In this document: positions 59,501 to 64,000 of the stretch, one piece after another
How the letters are laid out: every line of letters begins with the position of its first letter
How positions within the stretch are numbered: position 1 is the stretch's first letter
Assembly: GCA_951799405.1 (NCBI GenBank)
Contig: OX637345.1
Coordinates: 11,966,001 to 12,030,000 of the forward strand
From: Agapetus fuscipes
Taxonomy: Eukaryota > Arthropoda > Insecta > Trichoptera > Glossosomatidae
Length of the DNA stretch: 64,000 nucleotides
Direction of reading: 5' to 3'
Made by a program: the position numbers and the translations under genes
Notes under the pieces: generated by a model
Database searches by the model: none
The model's input: the letters and a program-made list of their open reading frames with translations, nothing else
Told to the model about the DNA's origin: nothing

Positions 59501-59627
59501 AAATGTGCGGATCTCATTCAAGAAGGTAGGTACATTAAAAGGTATCACATAAAGGAAGAAGAAGACTTACTCTTTCTTGTTGTTGACCACGATGACAAGC
59601 TTGACCTTGCGCGGTCCCTTCGTCATG
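35341..59627 (-). CDS. Mitf: Mitf: MiT/TFE-family bHLH leucine-zipper transcription factor (13 exons, whole gene)
   Basis: Joined exons (minus strand, 5' to 3'): 59627-59572, 45894-45792, 45381-45274, 44400-44302, 42657-42517, 41953-41782, 41267-41111, 40231-40147, 39916-39758, 38319-38143, 37354-37225, 35743-35618, 35501-35341. They total 1674 nt, or 557 residues plus TGA, with every phase matching. Domains seen: Rag-binding-type helix 28-46 (SR at 30-31, QL at 37-38), acidic activation motif [12 protein letters not shown] at 171-182, basic region from NHN near 223 through [10 protein letters not shown], helix-loop-helix to about 278, leucine zipper 280-318 ending [11 protein letters not shown], and C-terminal blocks QIEDLMEDD and DPMLCSS. 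MiT/TFE factors bind E-box/M-box (CLEAR) sites as dimers and drive lysosome, autophagy and V-ATPase genes, with nutrient control through Rag GTPases and mTORC1. That role is family knowledge. The family assignment is secure. Least certain are exon 1 and the choice of donor in exon 2. Confidence 0.93.
35618..35743 (-). CDS. Mitf: Mitf exon 12
   Basis: The exon starts by completing Gly and then reads [10 protein letters not shown], the counterpart of the family's DPLLSS motif. It continues [20 protein letters not shown]. Acceptor TTCCAG (35745-35744), donor ACAG|GTAATA. Phase 1 is matched at both joins. Confidence 0.88.
36021..36277. mobile_element. 35-bp-TIR MITE in Mitf intron 11
   Basis: Arms 36021-36055 and 36243-36277, starting CATATCGCACG, are reverse complements with one mismatch. 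The 187-bp interior is unpaired. Confidence 0.82.
36280..37220. other. Unannotated stretches in Mitf introns
   Basis: Apart from the short repeat at 36900-36980, nothing recognised here or in 37360-38140, 39585-39755, 40690-41105, 44785-45270, 46625-47330, 47875-48290, 50300-50705, 51070-51740, 52795-53100, 53260-53450, 55695-56095, 56300-56855, 57245-57840, 58370-58720 and 59000-59560. At 56460-56690 a frame-shifted stretch ([20 protein letters not shown]) hints at an old coding fragment of unknown origin. Confidence 0.5.
36900..36980 (+). repeat. Dispersed repeat shared with 62750-62830
   Basis: AAATGTAAAGTGACTC-type and GAACCGAATCTGAAATAAA words recur in order at both sites. Identity unknown. 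Confidence 0.75.
37225..37354 (-). CDS. Mitf: Mitf exon 11: C-terminal LEDLMED block
   Basis: There are 43 codons plus one base. [19 protein letters not shown] matches the conserved MiT/TFE C-terminal motif (LEDILMDD...SPV). Acceptor TTCCAG (37356-37355), donor CAAG|GTCAGT. Confidence 0.9.
38143..38319 (-). CDS. Mitf: Mitf exon 10: Pro/His-rich linker
   Basis: There are 59 codons ([20 protein letters not shown]..., then [11 protein letters not shown]). The exon is locally GC-rich, low complexity and not conserved with vertebrates. Acceptor TTTCCAG (38321-38320), donor AAG|GTTAAT. The phase joins exons 9 and 11 correctly. Confidence 0.82.
38551..39569. mobile_element. 1-kb palindromic insertion in Mitf intron 9
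   Basis: Arms 38595-39027 and 39138-39570 (433 bp each) are collinear reverse complements without indels, around a 110-bp loop. ATGTATCTAAAG occurs at both edges (38539-38550, 39570-39581) and looks like a 12-bp target duplication. Each arm carries a TTGATAATGGCCTGAATATT...CGAAAG motif, a hairpin followed by CGAAA. Confidence 0.9.
39758..39916 (-). CDS. Mitf: Mitf exon 9: end of zipper, His-rich segment
   Basis: There are 53 codons, starting [16 protein letters not shown], equivalent to the family zipper end ELEMQARAHGL. A His-rich run follows (HHHHHH, from a CAT/CAC repeat). Acceptor TTGCAG, donor GCT|GTAAGT, phase 0/0. A copy of a dispersed repeat begins about 10 nt upstream of the acceptor. 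Confidence 0.93.
39928..40058 (-). repeat. 1.2 copies of the 112-bp repeat in Mitf intron 8
   Basis: Reverse complement of the 17398-17733 unit, starting about 10 nt upstream of the exon-9 acceptor. It shares ATTGTCATACATTGTGAGTG and GAGGTCAGGACACACACAGG. Confidence 0.9.
40147..40231 (-). CDS. Mitf: Mitf exon 8: leucine zipper, first part
   Basis: The exon encodes [20 protein letters not shown] and KKLLFRIK, the heptad-repeat zipper following helix 2. It begins with one base completing a Lys codon (phase fits) and ends at AAG|GTAACT. Its acceptor and first 19 bases are duplicated 58 bp upstream, in gene direction. Confidence 0.93.
40213..40328. repeat. 58-bp tandem duplication spanning the Mitf exon-8 acceptor
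   Basis: Copies 40213-40270 and 40271-40328 differ by one base. Each holds the first 19 bases of exon 8, the TTTGTTTCAG acceptor and intron sequence. Confidence 0.95.
40425..40685 (+). repeat. SINE B in Mitf intron 7
   Basis: Lacks most of the head. It runs from GGAAGGTTGTGGGTTTAAATCC through CACCAAAGGTCCATCCAGCC to the tail with CATCCTAATATTATTATTAT. Confidence 0.85.
41111..41267 (-). CDS. Mitf: Mitf exon 7: basic helix-loop-helix
   Basis: This is the most conserved exon: [20 protein letters not shown] then [18 protein letters not shown] and [14 protein letters not shown]. The His (exon 6), Glu and Arg residues that read E-boxes are all present. The loop is several residues longer than in vertebrate MITF and reads like the insect form. 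Acceptor CAG at 41270-41268; donor AA|GTGAGT. Confidence 0.96.
41398..41690 (+). repeat. Family-C repeat with internally repeated block (Mitf intron 6)
   Basis: The segment CACTTTGCCAATGTCAACTC...GGAAGGTCGGCAAG occurs three times within the copy (41452-41585), making it longer than usual. Confidence 0.82.
41782..41953 (-). CDS. Mitf: Mitf exon 6: activation motif and start of basic region
   Basis: There are 57 codons plus one base. The exon begins [13 protein letters not shown], equivalent to the acidic activation helix of MITF (DDIISLES), and ends [11 protein letters not shown], the start of the DNA-binding basic region. The donor A|GTAAGT splits the Ile codon completed by exon 7. The acceptor TTTGTAG sits 9 nt from the target duplication of a palindromic insertion (41978-42237). 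Confidence 0.93.
41978..42237. mobile_element. Palindromic Penelope-like insertion in Mitf intron 5
   Basis: Inverted copies of about 100 bp face each other around a (GAT/ATC)-rich centre. Each contains CTGAAGAAGCCCATCG...ATGGGCGAAACGTCCGG (in one copy the initial CTG is ATG), a hairpin ending CGAAAC as in Penelope-like termini. CAACATTTTCATCA flanks both sides (41964-41977, 42238-42251), a 14-bp target duplication. Confidence 0.8.
42517..42657 (-). CDS. Mitf: Mitf exon 5: Ser/Pro-rich segment
   Basis: There are 47 codons, phase 0/0. The exon is Ser/Thr/Pro-rich ([17 protein letters not shown]), in the region that in vertebrate relatives carries regulatory phosphorylation sites. I cannot assign an exact equivalent of the ERK or mTORC1 sites. 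The acceptor TTTGCAG lies only 22-23 nt from the edge of a Harbinger-type MITE (42684-42923). Confidence 0.88.
42684..42923. mobile_element. Harbinger/Tourist-like MITE in Mitf intron 4
   Basis: About 90% identical by eye to 12637-12871, again flanked by TAA (42681-42683, 42924-42926). Its edge is 23-24 nt upstream of the exon-5 acceptor AG. Confidence 0.9.
42960..43215 (+). repeat. Family-C repeat (Mitf intron 4)
   Basis: Nearly complete copy from GATAGGTTGGTGTGAGGCTG to TTTGATTATAGATTACAGA. Confidence 0.85.
43230..44065 (+). mobile_element. LINE reverse-transcriptase C-terminal fragment, split by a hAT MITE
   Basis: Left part (43280-43405) encodes [20 protein letters not shown] in a broken frame. 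After the MITE (43414-43643) it continues as [21 protein letters not shown] tail with [18 protein letters not shown] and RAAGNAVKE follows. It belongs to the LINE group with the SETWTLK...AFEMWCWRR signature, another lineage than the RTE at 28 kb. A pseudogene with several frameshifts. Confidence 0.65.
43414..43643. mobile_element. hAT-type MITE with 8-bp target duplication
   Basis: Same family as 5219-5446. CAAGATAC flanks both sides (43406-43413 and 43644-43651); 8 bp is the hAT hallmark. It splits a LINE reverse-transcriptase fragment. Confidence 0.92.
44302..44400 (-). CDS. Mitf: Mitf exon 4: conserved N-terminal block
   Basis: The exon encodes 33 codons containing [20 protein letters not shown], which matches the family block 'ENPTKYH...QRQQVKQYL'. 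Acceptor TTTCAG (44402-44401), donor CAG|GTAAAC, phase 0/0. Confidence 0.92.
44560..44780 (+). mobile_element. Degraded CR1/L2-like LINE 3' fragment (Mitf intron 3)
   Basis: Shifted frames encode [15 protein letters not shown] and then [14 protein letters not shown], the typical end of a LINE reverse transcriptase. Frameshifted and non-functional. The decayed stretch that follows, to about 45180, may be its 3' UTR. Confidence 0.6.
45274..45381 (-). CDS. Mitf: Mitf exon 3
   Basis: Acceptor TTCCAG at 45383-45382; donor CAG|GTAACT after 45274. The exon encodes 36 codons ([20 protein letters not shown]...), phase 0 at both ends. It corresponds to the poorly conserved linker after the N-terminal helix in MiT/TFE proteins. 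An alternative acceptor six bases further in (CTGCAG) is possible and would remove two residues. Confidence 0.85.
45561..45893 (-). repeat. Mitf: Triplicated 111-bp unit containing Mitf exon 2
   Basis: There are three head-to-tail units: 45783-45893 (5'-most in gene order), 45672-45782 and 45561-45671. Each is exactly 111 bp (37 codons), so the reading frame [20 protein letters not shown] runs through all three without a stop. Only the first has a classic acceptor. Units one and two keep CAG|GTAAAC donors. In unit three the donor is changed to CAG|ATAAAC, and the Gln at the position of Q46 is His. Units two and three therefore look like optional exon extensions or decaying duplicates. Confidence 0.95.
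45792..45894 (-). CDS. Mitf: Mitf exon 2: Rag-binding-type N-terminal helix
   Basis: The acceptor is TTTCAG at 45896-45895 and the donor CAG|GTAAAC follows 45792. The exon encodes residues 20-53, including [17 protein letters not shown]. This matches the N-terminal motif of TFEB/TFE3/MITF, in which an SR pair and a QL pair seven residues downstream contact active Rag GTPases. The same spacing is present here (S30-R31, Q37-L38). It is the first of three tandem 111-bp copies. Using the next donor, after 45681, would add 37 residues in frame. Confidence 0.88.
46075..46620 (-). repeat. Degenerate ~85-bp tandem array derived from RTE coding sequence (Mitf intron 1)
   Basis: About six or seven diverged copies of a unit with CATCAATCTCATT, AACTTGCATTCATT and CACCCATTCATTCA. 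On the minus strand each unit resembles RNEWVKKECNLKEDVKVKVQ of the RTE protein, followed by KNEIDEI. Confidence 0.75.
47335..47452 (+). mobile_element. Degraded RTE 3'-end fragment
   Basis: Matches the last ~120 bp of the RTE: ATGAATGAATTAAAAGAAGC..., then GAGGCTCTGGCCACCCCTA and GGCGACAGAGTT. Several substitutions and a broken frame. Confidence 0.75.
47558..47870 (+). repeat. SINE B in Mitf intron 1
   Basis: Nearly full copy with head GACCGGTCCGAAGTGG, B box GGGTTTAACTCCC, body, and tail ending CATCCTAATATCATTATTATT. Confidence 0.87.
48295..48325 (+). repeat. Helitron-like 3' terminus (CTAGT end)
   Basis: GGCAGTACAACGTGTGTCGG followed by GTCAACTAGT. The same terminus is at 54092-54122. 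The CTAG|T end matches the Helitron CTRR|T rule, but the hairpin is weak. Confidence 0.45.
48360..48790 (-). repeat. 126-bp minisatellite, 3.4 copies (Mitf intron 1)
   Basis: Unit period exactly 126 bp (for example 48481 to 48607), so 42-codon frames stay open by chance of length. The minus strand reads [18 protein letters not shown] and [12 protein letters not shown], which resembles the C-terminal zone of LINE proteins. Confidence 0.92.
48782..49267. repeat. Two-part repeat shared with 57841-58367
   Basis: 48782-48900 is the reverse complement of 57841-57961. 48936-49267 is a direct copy of 58034-58367 at about 97% identity. No coding potential recognised. Confidence 0.88.
49370..50296 (+). 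mobile_element. Possible solo LTR of an LTR retrotransposon (Mitf intron 1)
   Basis: A compositionally distinct block starts TGTGGTGC and ends ATAACA (TG...CA type). Internally it has a TATAAAA box (49488-49494) about 30 bp before a GC-rich transcribed-looking stretch (CAGCCAGACAGACACACTGA), then CT-rich repeats, then an A/T-rich end. There is no internal gag/pol and no convincing 4-6 bp target duplication, so the boundaries are tentative. Confidence 0.45.
50708..51065 (-). repeat. One full and one partial family-C repeat in tandem
   Basis: Full reverse copy 50708-50970, followed by a second partial reverse copy 50985-51065 starting at CCGACTTGCCGACCTTCCCT. Both are in Mitf intron 1. Confidence 0.83.
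51748..52438. mobile_element. 0.7-kb palindromic element with TTAA target
   Basis: The two halves (51748-52073 and 52114-52438) are reverse complements with few mismatches. Ends GGCGTGTTATAAAGC, flanked by TTAA on each side (51744-51747, 52439-52442), which fits piggyBac- or Kolobok-type non-autonomous elements. Confidence 0.9.
52610..52792 (+). repeat. Family-C repeat
   Basis: From TTTGACTTATAGATTGGTAT to CAACTTAGATTAGATTAGAT, with an internal deletion. Confidence 0.83.
53103..53257. mobile_element. Short TACCC-type foldback MITE
   Basis: Same terminal motif (TACCTGCAGTGCGAG / CTCGTACTACGGGTA) flanked by CAG on both sides, but a different interior (arms of about 50 bp with CACAATACT and CGATATTTC). 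Confidence 0.85.
53802..53949 (+). mobile_element. Short RTE 3'-end insertion
   Basis: About 148 bp matching 30974-31123, including the stop codon, 3' UTR and (TTACAG)n tail, with very few differences. A recent, extremely 5'-truncated copy. Confidence 0.88.
54150..54555 (-). repeat. 126-bp minisatellite, about 3.2 copies (Mitf intron 1)
   Basis: Same unit and orientation as 48360-48790. Preceded by the same short flank ending TCGGGTCAGCTAGT and a shared AAATAGAGGCAAAGTAAGA. Confidence 0.92.
54945..55160 (+). repeat. Family-C repeat
   Basis: Lacks the first ~25 bp. Contains TTCACTTTGCCATTGTCACC and ends ATCTTTGCAACTTAGATTAT. Confidence 0.83.
55205..55425 (-). mobile_element. RTE-relative LINE 3' fragment in Mitf intron 1
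   Basis: The reverse strand encodes a [14 protein letters not shown] stretch followed by GGTGYS and a stop, the same layout as the end of the RTE at 31020-31089, but diverged in sequence. Confidence 0.6.
55614..55690 (+). repeat. SINE B 3' end only
   Basis: Contains CAGAGGGCTCTTGAGGTGTG, ATTCACACAAAAACAGCGCT and CACC..AATAAATCATCC. Similar tail scraps occur at 10070-10145 and 1155-1195. Confidence 0.75.
56100..56295 (-). repeat. Family-C repeat, diverged
   Basis: Reverse copy from CAATCTAAGTTGCAAAGATA to ACAGCATGGGGGCCAACCTC. Confidence 0.75.
56860..57240 (+). repeat. 126-bp minisatellite, three copies (Mitf intron 1)
   Basis: Opposite orientation to the two previous arrays. The plus strand reads [20 protein letters not shown]. 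Units differ from each other by several substitutions. Confidence 0.92.
57841..58367. repeat. Two-part repeat shared with 48782-49267
   Basis: Partner of the preceding entry; its first part is inverted relative to its second. Confidence 0.88.
58725..58995 (+). repeat. SINE D (tRNA-Ser/Leu-like head)
   Basis: Starts with TATGGCCGAGGGAGTCAAGT, like the A-box region of a class II tRNA. CGATCCTCGCTTGGGTCA, an AT-rich middle and the end AGGTTGGTGAATTGCATTCC follow. The same order is found at 60246-60480 (reverse), 61010-61215 and, in part, 54765-54930 and 55436-55500. Confidence 0.7.
59572..59627 (-). CDS. Mitf: Mitf exon 1 (start codon; 18 codons plus 2 nt)
   Basis: ATG at 59627-59625 opens the short basic leader [18 protein letters not shown] and the exon ends at a strong donor (GA|GTAAGT, GT at 59571-59570). 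The two leftover bases GA plus the first base T of exon 2 make an Asp codon, so the phase fits exactly. The exon lies in the only GC-rich, promoter-like spot upstream of the gene, and the next exon is 13.7 kb away. Assignment rests on phase, donor quality and promoter context, not on recognisable homology. MiT/TFE genes commonly have alternative first exons, so others may exist. Confidence 0.68.
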
Positions 59628-59735
59628 TTGACGGCGGGAATTTTGACAGATGATTCAAGATGGCGGGCGTGTTTGACGGGTGATGCAAGATGGCGGCCGC
59701 AGCACGCATCCGATTGGCCGAGCCGCTGTCACCTC
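59628..59735 (-). promoter_or_regulatory. Mitf promoter / 5' UTR with two YY1/Pho-like motifs
   Basis: This is a local GC- and CpG-rich island in otherwise AT-rich DNA, directly upstream of the proposed ATG. AAGATGGCGG occurs twice on the plus strand (59657-59666 and 59687-59696), matching the YY1/Pleiohomeotic core that often marks transcription starts. No TATA box is evident. The exact start site is unknown. Confidence 0.5.
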
Positions 59736-59944
59736 GTCGCCATCTTTTATTTATTTTTATTTATTCACTAACTAATTTTGCACTGCACAAGGTTTATATT
59801 TGTTTTTTACACTTTAAAAATGATTGAATACACTGTTTTTAATTGTATAAATTAAATGCATTTTTATACTATTTGGAATGTTTCTAATTTTTGGAAAGAA
59901 ACGATAAAATTTGTAAGTAATTTGTTTTTATTTGTATCCCAGTT

Positions 59945-60245
59945 AAATGTTGGTATGACACTTTTCACACCCATACTGTTAAAATTGTTTCAATTTGCCA
60001 ATGTCACTTTTTTTTTTAAATGTTCATTTTAGAATCCATTTTTAATGAGTACATATGCAGCGTGTGTAATAGCGAACTTACACATGCTGCATGTTTATTT
60101 AGAAAATAAATTCTTAAGCTGACATTAACATAGACTCTGCAAATCTTGCCAACTTAATCAGATACGGGATGACTTTGACAGCAGTGAACAATTTTTTCCA
60201 GTAACGATCTACGGGTGGTCACTGGTCAGCCTCATATCAACCATT
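59945..60245. repeat. Inverted pair of family-C repeats
   Basis: A plus-oriented 5' half (59950-60070) meets a minus-oriented copy (60070-60245). Together they form an imperfect palindrome centred near 60075. Confidence 0.7.
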
Positions 60246-60480
60246 AGTCAAAGAACTTCTGCCTGGCCAGAAACAGGTATTAATATCATCAATGAATAAT
60301 TCATTATTGTATATTTTAATGAATTATTAATTAATAATAACCCAATGACATCTGTTGATTCAGGATCAAAGTTATGGTCAAATGACCCAGGCGGGGATCG
60401 AAGCAGCGTTCTTCTATTCAAATACGCTATAAAGATCAGCCACTTGAACCTCTCGGCCATAAGCATAACACCGATATTTC
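60246..60480 (-). repeat. SINE D, reverse copy
   Basis: Starts CTGGCCAGAAACAGGTATTA and ends CTCGGCCATAAGCATAAC. It matches 58725-58960 in reverse, including the TTAATTAATAATAA middle. Confidence 0.75.
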
Positions 60481-60789
60481 GGCGATAACAACATACTTCG
60501 CTTATTTCCTTTCATACTCTTTTCCTTCTCTCAACTTCCAATGCATGTTTCTTTCCCCTTTTTTCCCCCAATCTACAGATTCCATTCATTCGCAACCTCA
60601 TTAATCTGATCAATCTACACCATGACGTGTGGAGCGTAAGTATTTCTCATTAAATAAAAATAAAACGTTTTTTTATAGAGTTTCAGATAAATAATAAGTA
60701 CCTGTTGGTTGATTAGAATTACTATTTTATGGAGTATAAGTACTCAACTCAGCAATAAACACTCTACTAATCGTATTGCATTGATTGCG

Positions 60790-60960
60790 AAATACAGGGT
60801 GGCGTGTGGCGAGTGGAACATGTTTAATTTTACAGGTAAGAGGGCCGGCCTTACACCAACCGCTTCAGTTTTAGTGAGGATTTTCCATCACCCAAGGAGG
60901 CTGGCACTCATTTATTTACATTGCTGAGTAGACTTTGCCGTTTTTTTTTATTGTGGGTTT
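60790..60960 (-). repeat. SINE A body, diverged
   Basis: Reverse words GGGCCGGCCTTACACCAACC, CACCCAAGGAGGCTGGCACT and GAGTAGACTTTGCCG. A separate SINE-A head in reverse (GGGGATTGAACCC, CAAGCATTCTATCAACAGAG) lies at 61235-61320. Confidence 0.75.
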
Positions 60961-61009
60961 GTCGCTGGTATGGTCAATGGGATAAGACTTGAATTTGCGT
61001 TATTGAGAC

Positions 61010-61215
61010 AATCGCAAGTTAGAGCCCCGCCTGCGTCGTGTCTTATCGACAATAACTTTGGCCCTGGCCCAATAAATGTCATTGTGTAATTGTTAATTAA
61101 TAATGCATTGAAATATTTAAAAAGAAAAATAATTATTAATTAAAAATGTTAATACCTGTTTCGGCCCAAGCAAAATAGGTTGGTGAATTGCATTCCTCTT
61201 CACAAAGCTGTTTTT
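61010..61215 (+). repeat. SINE D, diverged copy without clear head
   Basis: Shares AATGTCATTGTGTAATTGTT, TAATACCTGTTTCGGCC and AGGTTGGTGAATTGCATTCC with the copy at 58725. Confidence 0.65.
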
Positions 61216-61429
61216 TGAAAAAAAAAAACCGACACGGGAAATAATTTCTGTTATCCTTGGTGGGGATTGAACCCTAGCTATCGGAATGGAATGCAAGCAT
61301 TCTATCAACAGAGTCTAAACCGATGGAACTTAAATTTTTGAACTTTTGTCTCATTAGGTGCTCTATGTTTCATCGTAGCCCATTTTTGAGATATACAATG
61401 ATAACGTCTTGTTCTTTTAAGGCCGATCA

Positions 61430-61650
61430 GTGATCAGCCATACTGTAAAAAATAGTTCAATTTGCAAAATGTCAGGGAAGGTCGGTGAAAGTTGCAGGGT
61501 TTCTGTTCATTTGGAATTGGGATTTTAATGTGTAAGTAAGTACACATGCAGCATTTGTAAGCGCGAACTTACGCATGCCTACATGTGAGAATGAATTAAA
61601 TATGAATCTTAAATGTTAATTTATCTTTGCAACTAGATTATATGTTATTA
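61430..61650 (+). repeat. Family-C repeat
   Basis: From GATCAGCCATACTGTAAAAA to CTTTGCAACTAGATTATATG. Upstream of Mitf exon 1. Confidence 0.8.
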
Positions 61651-61790
61651 TAGGGATTTTATTTTAAAAATTGCACTCTCCTTGGGACACCCTGTATAAG
61701 CAAGTACGTAGGTATGTAATGGATGATGGTATAAAAAATCTAGTTTTTTTTTTGTATTTTTAATCTATAATCTATATATTCTTTATTCTA

Positions 61791-62719
61791 TTAGGTCCTT
61801 ACATATGAAATTGGCGTTTTGCCATACTGGCCACTTTGATCTCAAATATCTCCTCTTTGGTTAAGAACTCCAAATTCAATTTTTTACAGCTATTTACTCA
61901 TGTATTTGTGTTTCGAAAACTGTTATTCATTTGTTCGTAACTTAATTGTTTTTTTCTTTGCGTCACTCATTTTACAAAATGGAAAACTTGAAATATCGCG
62001 TTGTTTACGAGTACGAGTTCCACCGTGGCACCAGTGCTGCAGAAACGGCTCCAAGGATGATGATGTGTATGGCAACGATGTCAAAAAAGAAAACATGGTG
62101 CGTTTTTGGTTACAACGTTTTCGTTCTGGAAATTTCGGCCTGCAGAACAAGGCTTGTGGACGGCCGCAGACCAAAGTTGATAATGAGGAATTGAAGACTT
62201 TTGTGGAAGCGGATTCGTCGCAAACCACGTCCGAATTAGCTGTAGGCTGCAAAGTTAGTGATAAAACTGTTTTAATCCACTTGAAGCAAATTGGACAGGT
62301 GAAAAAGCTTGAAAGGTGAGTACCTCACTAATTGAGTGAAGCAAAGCAACAATCGTGCGTGCTGCCGCGTTGCACAAAAGACGGCTACCAGATTATGGGA
62401 GCTTTAATTGGAATGTTTAAGACATCCCCCGTACTCCCCGAACCTTGTTCCAACAGATTACTTTTTTTTCCGATATTTGGATAACTTCTTGCAAGGGAAA
62501 AAAATCAACTCCGATGGGGCAGTCCAAACCGCCTTCAAAGATTGTATTGATTGCCATCCGAATGGTTATTTTCGTAAAGGGATCAATTTAACTACCTATG
62601 AGATGGTAAAAGTGCATAGATAGCTCTGGTACATACGATTAAGTAAATATATTATATTTAAAAAAAAAGACTTTTTGTTCCTCCCATACAAAACGCCAAT
62701 TTCATATGTAAAGACCTAA
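61791..62719 (+). mobile_element. Internally deleted mariner (Tc1/mariner DNA transposon)
   Basis: The terminal inverted repeats begin TTAGGTC(C/T)TTACATATG and continue AAATTGGCGTTTTG. They match at both ends and are flanked by TA (61789-61790 and 62720-62721), the usual mariner target duplication. At 929 bp it is shorter than the usual ~1.3 kb. Confidence 0.93.
61980..62623 (+). pseudogene. Mariner transposase remnant
   Basis: The N-terminal DNA-binding part is split between two frames (MENLKYRVVYEYEF..., then VRFWLQRFRSGNFGLQNKA, CGRPQTKV, DNEELK, LKQIGQVKKLER). The catalytic middle, which would hold the first two acidic residues, is deleted near 62390. The end remains: HPPYSPNLVPTDYFFFRYLD with the third Asp, then NFLQGKKINSD. 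The protein cannot be active. Confidence 0.9.
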
Positions 62720-62829
62720 TATATTGCGAAGAAAACTTATATTTACGACCGTTGTACGAGTATAGTGCAAATGTAAAGTGACTCAGTATCCGAACCGAAT
62801 CTGAAATAAACTGGGTAAAATAAATTACC

Positions 62830-64000
62830 GCAGTTTGAAATTAAAAAGAAACATAAATATATTTTTTTGTTACTTGCATTCAATTTTAACTGACCATCTT
62901 TCAATGTAATTTATATAAATCAACCATTCATTTCGTGTGTGTTTTTTTGTCTGTGTCCCTAGTTAGCAGATTTGGCGTGTCGCTGCATTTAACATGTTTT
63001 CGACACAACCACGCTTCGCATATAATGTTTTATCACGAATATGTTTTATGGCGTACAAGAGTGTACCAGTGTGTACACATGCTTACTGGTAAAGTACATC
63101 GCGCAAGACAAACAGCGGATCCAGGTTATGTATGCGCAAGGATTTGACACTTATTTTAAACAATTGTGTCAAAATTATCAACCAGTCGGAGAAGTAGTCC
63201 AGAAGCGCTACTCTGCTGAAGATTCATGTCCAAGAATAAGGTGTACTGTGATTTTTTTTATCTATGGAGTTCTTTTGCAAACGCTAGCAAGCTTCGACTT
63301 GGATTGATCTCCAAATTGTAAGGAATTAAGCAGAATAGCGCTCCAGCACTCACGTTATTTAAAAAAAAAGGCAAGAAAACATTGAATAAGTGACGAAAGA
63401 TGATGCGTTTTCAATTAGATTTTTTTTTATATTCTTGAACTAAAATGCACTTTAAGACATACTACTGAGACACCTCAATACACAACACAATTTTGACTTC
63501 TAAAACGAACGGTGAGTTCATTCTGTCTGAAGTGCTTGTATTTGGATTGTTTAAATAGGTTTGGTAGGACAAGTAGGACAAATAGGACAAAGTGTGTTGT
63601 TAGCTGAGTTACTCAGAACGAAGGCAGATGAGAAAAGCGCATTGTTTACTTCCAGCTATTTATTACCAGCGAGCAACCACGAAGACACGTCGCTTTGATA
63701 ACTTGCTTTGAGAATGCTTTCTGCTCTTGTAAAAACGAAACGTCGCGTCGACAGATAACAACCGTAAATAATATATTGATACGGCACACTTTTTTGTGCA
63801 GGTCCTGAATTTTGCCATCCGTCGAACTCCTTGACAAAACTCAACCCTACACGCTGATTGGCCGTCGTTCGGCAAGACACCGGCCGATCAGAATTTATTG
63901 TTAAATTTTATATGTGTTTTTATTATAATAAAAAGAGATGTAGTTGTCACAATGTTTGTCGGCCTGTTGGCCCGAAGTCCGATTGTATGTCGAACCGAAA
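62830..64000. other. Unannotated right end
   Basis: AT-rich sequence right of the mariner and a short dispersed repeat (62750-62830). No gene, RNA or known repeat recognised. About 63600-63900 is less AT-rich and could be the edge of something outside the window. Confidence 0.5.

Overview
This is a window of AT-rich, repeat-dense animal nuclear DNA, almost certainly insect and probably lepidopteran. The evidence is spliced genes with GT-AG introns, an insect-type Mitf and a Tret1-like sugar porter, an RTE-type LINE resembling those of moths and butterflies, frequent GGTACCTA-type words, and many short SINEs and MITEs. Nothing prokaryotic (operons, ribosome binding sites, CRISPR) was seen, and most open frames in the window are chance.

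Two host genes can be assembled completely. (1) On the plus strand, 18246-21540, three exons encode a 541-residue MFS sugar porter, a facilitated trehalose/hexose transporter of the Tret1-like group, with a polyadenylation signal at 21637. (2) On the minus strand, 59627 down to 35341, thirteen exons encode a 557-residue MiT/TFE transcription factor (Mitf). It has a Rag-binding N-terminal helix, an acidic activation motif, bHLH, leucine zipper and conserved C-terminal blocks. All twelve intron phases agree and the joined length is exactly 558 codons. Exon 1 lies 13.7 kb upstream of exon 2, in a small GC-rich promoter with two YY1/Pho-like motifs.

The rest is mostly mobile DNA. Region 1-17.4 kb: SINEs A and B (often fused as a B-A dimer), family-C repeats, a CR1/L2-like LINE tail, a hAT MITE, a Harbinger MITE and foldback MITEs. 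Region 17.4-24.5 kb: a tandem repeat holding a MITE, the transporter gene with repeats in its introns, a 15-bp minisatellite and a CR1/L2-like fragment. Region 24.5-35 kb: sparse repeats around a nearly full-length RTE LINE (28003-31089) whose endonuclease and reverse-transcriptase residues are intact. Region 35-60 kb: Mitf, with introns full of insertions. These include two long palindromes with Penelope-like signatures, MITEs within 25 nt of splice acceptors, a LINE-in-MITE nest, LINE-derived minisatellites, a possible solo LTR and a 0.7-kb palindrome flanked by TTAA. Region 60-64 kb: tRNA-derived SINE fragments and an internally deleted mariner with matching TIRs and TA target duplication.

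The most notable host-gene observation is in Mitf. The exon carrying the Rag-binding motif is tandemly triplicated in units of exactly 111 bp (37 codons). The whole array stays in frame, two of the three donors are kept and the third is lost. A separate 58-bp tandem duplication copies the splice acceptor of the leucine-zipper exon. Exon boundaries come from splice consensus, phase and family homology, without transcript evidence. Repeat-family names A, B, C and D are local labels used only here.
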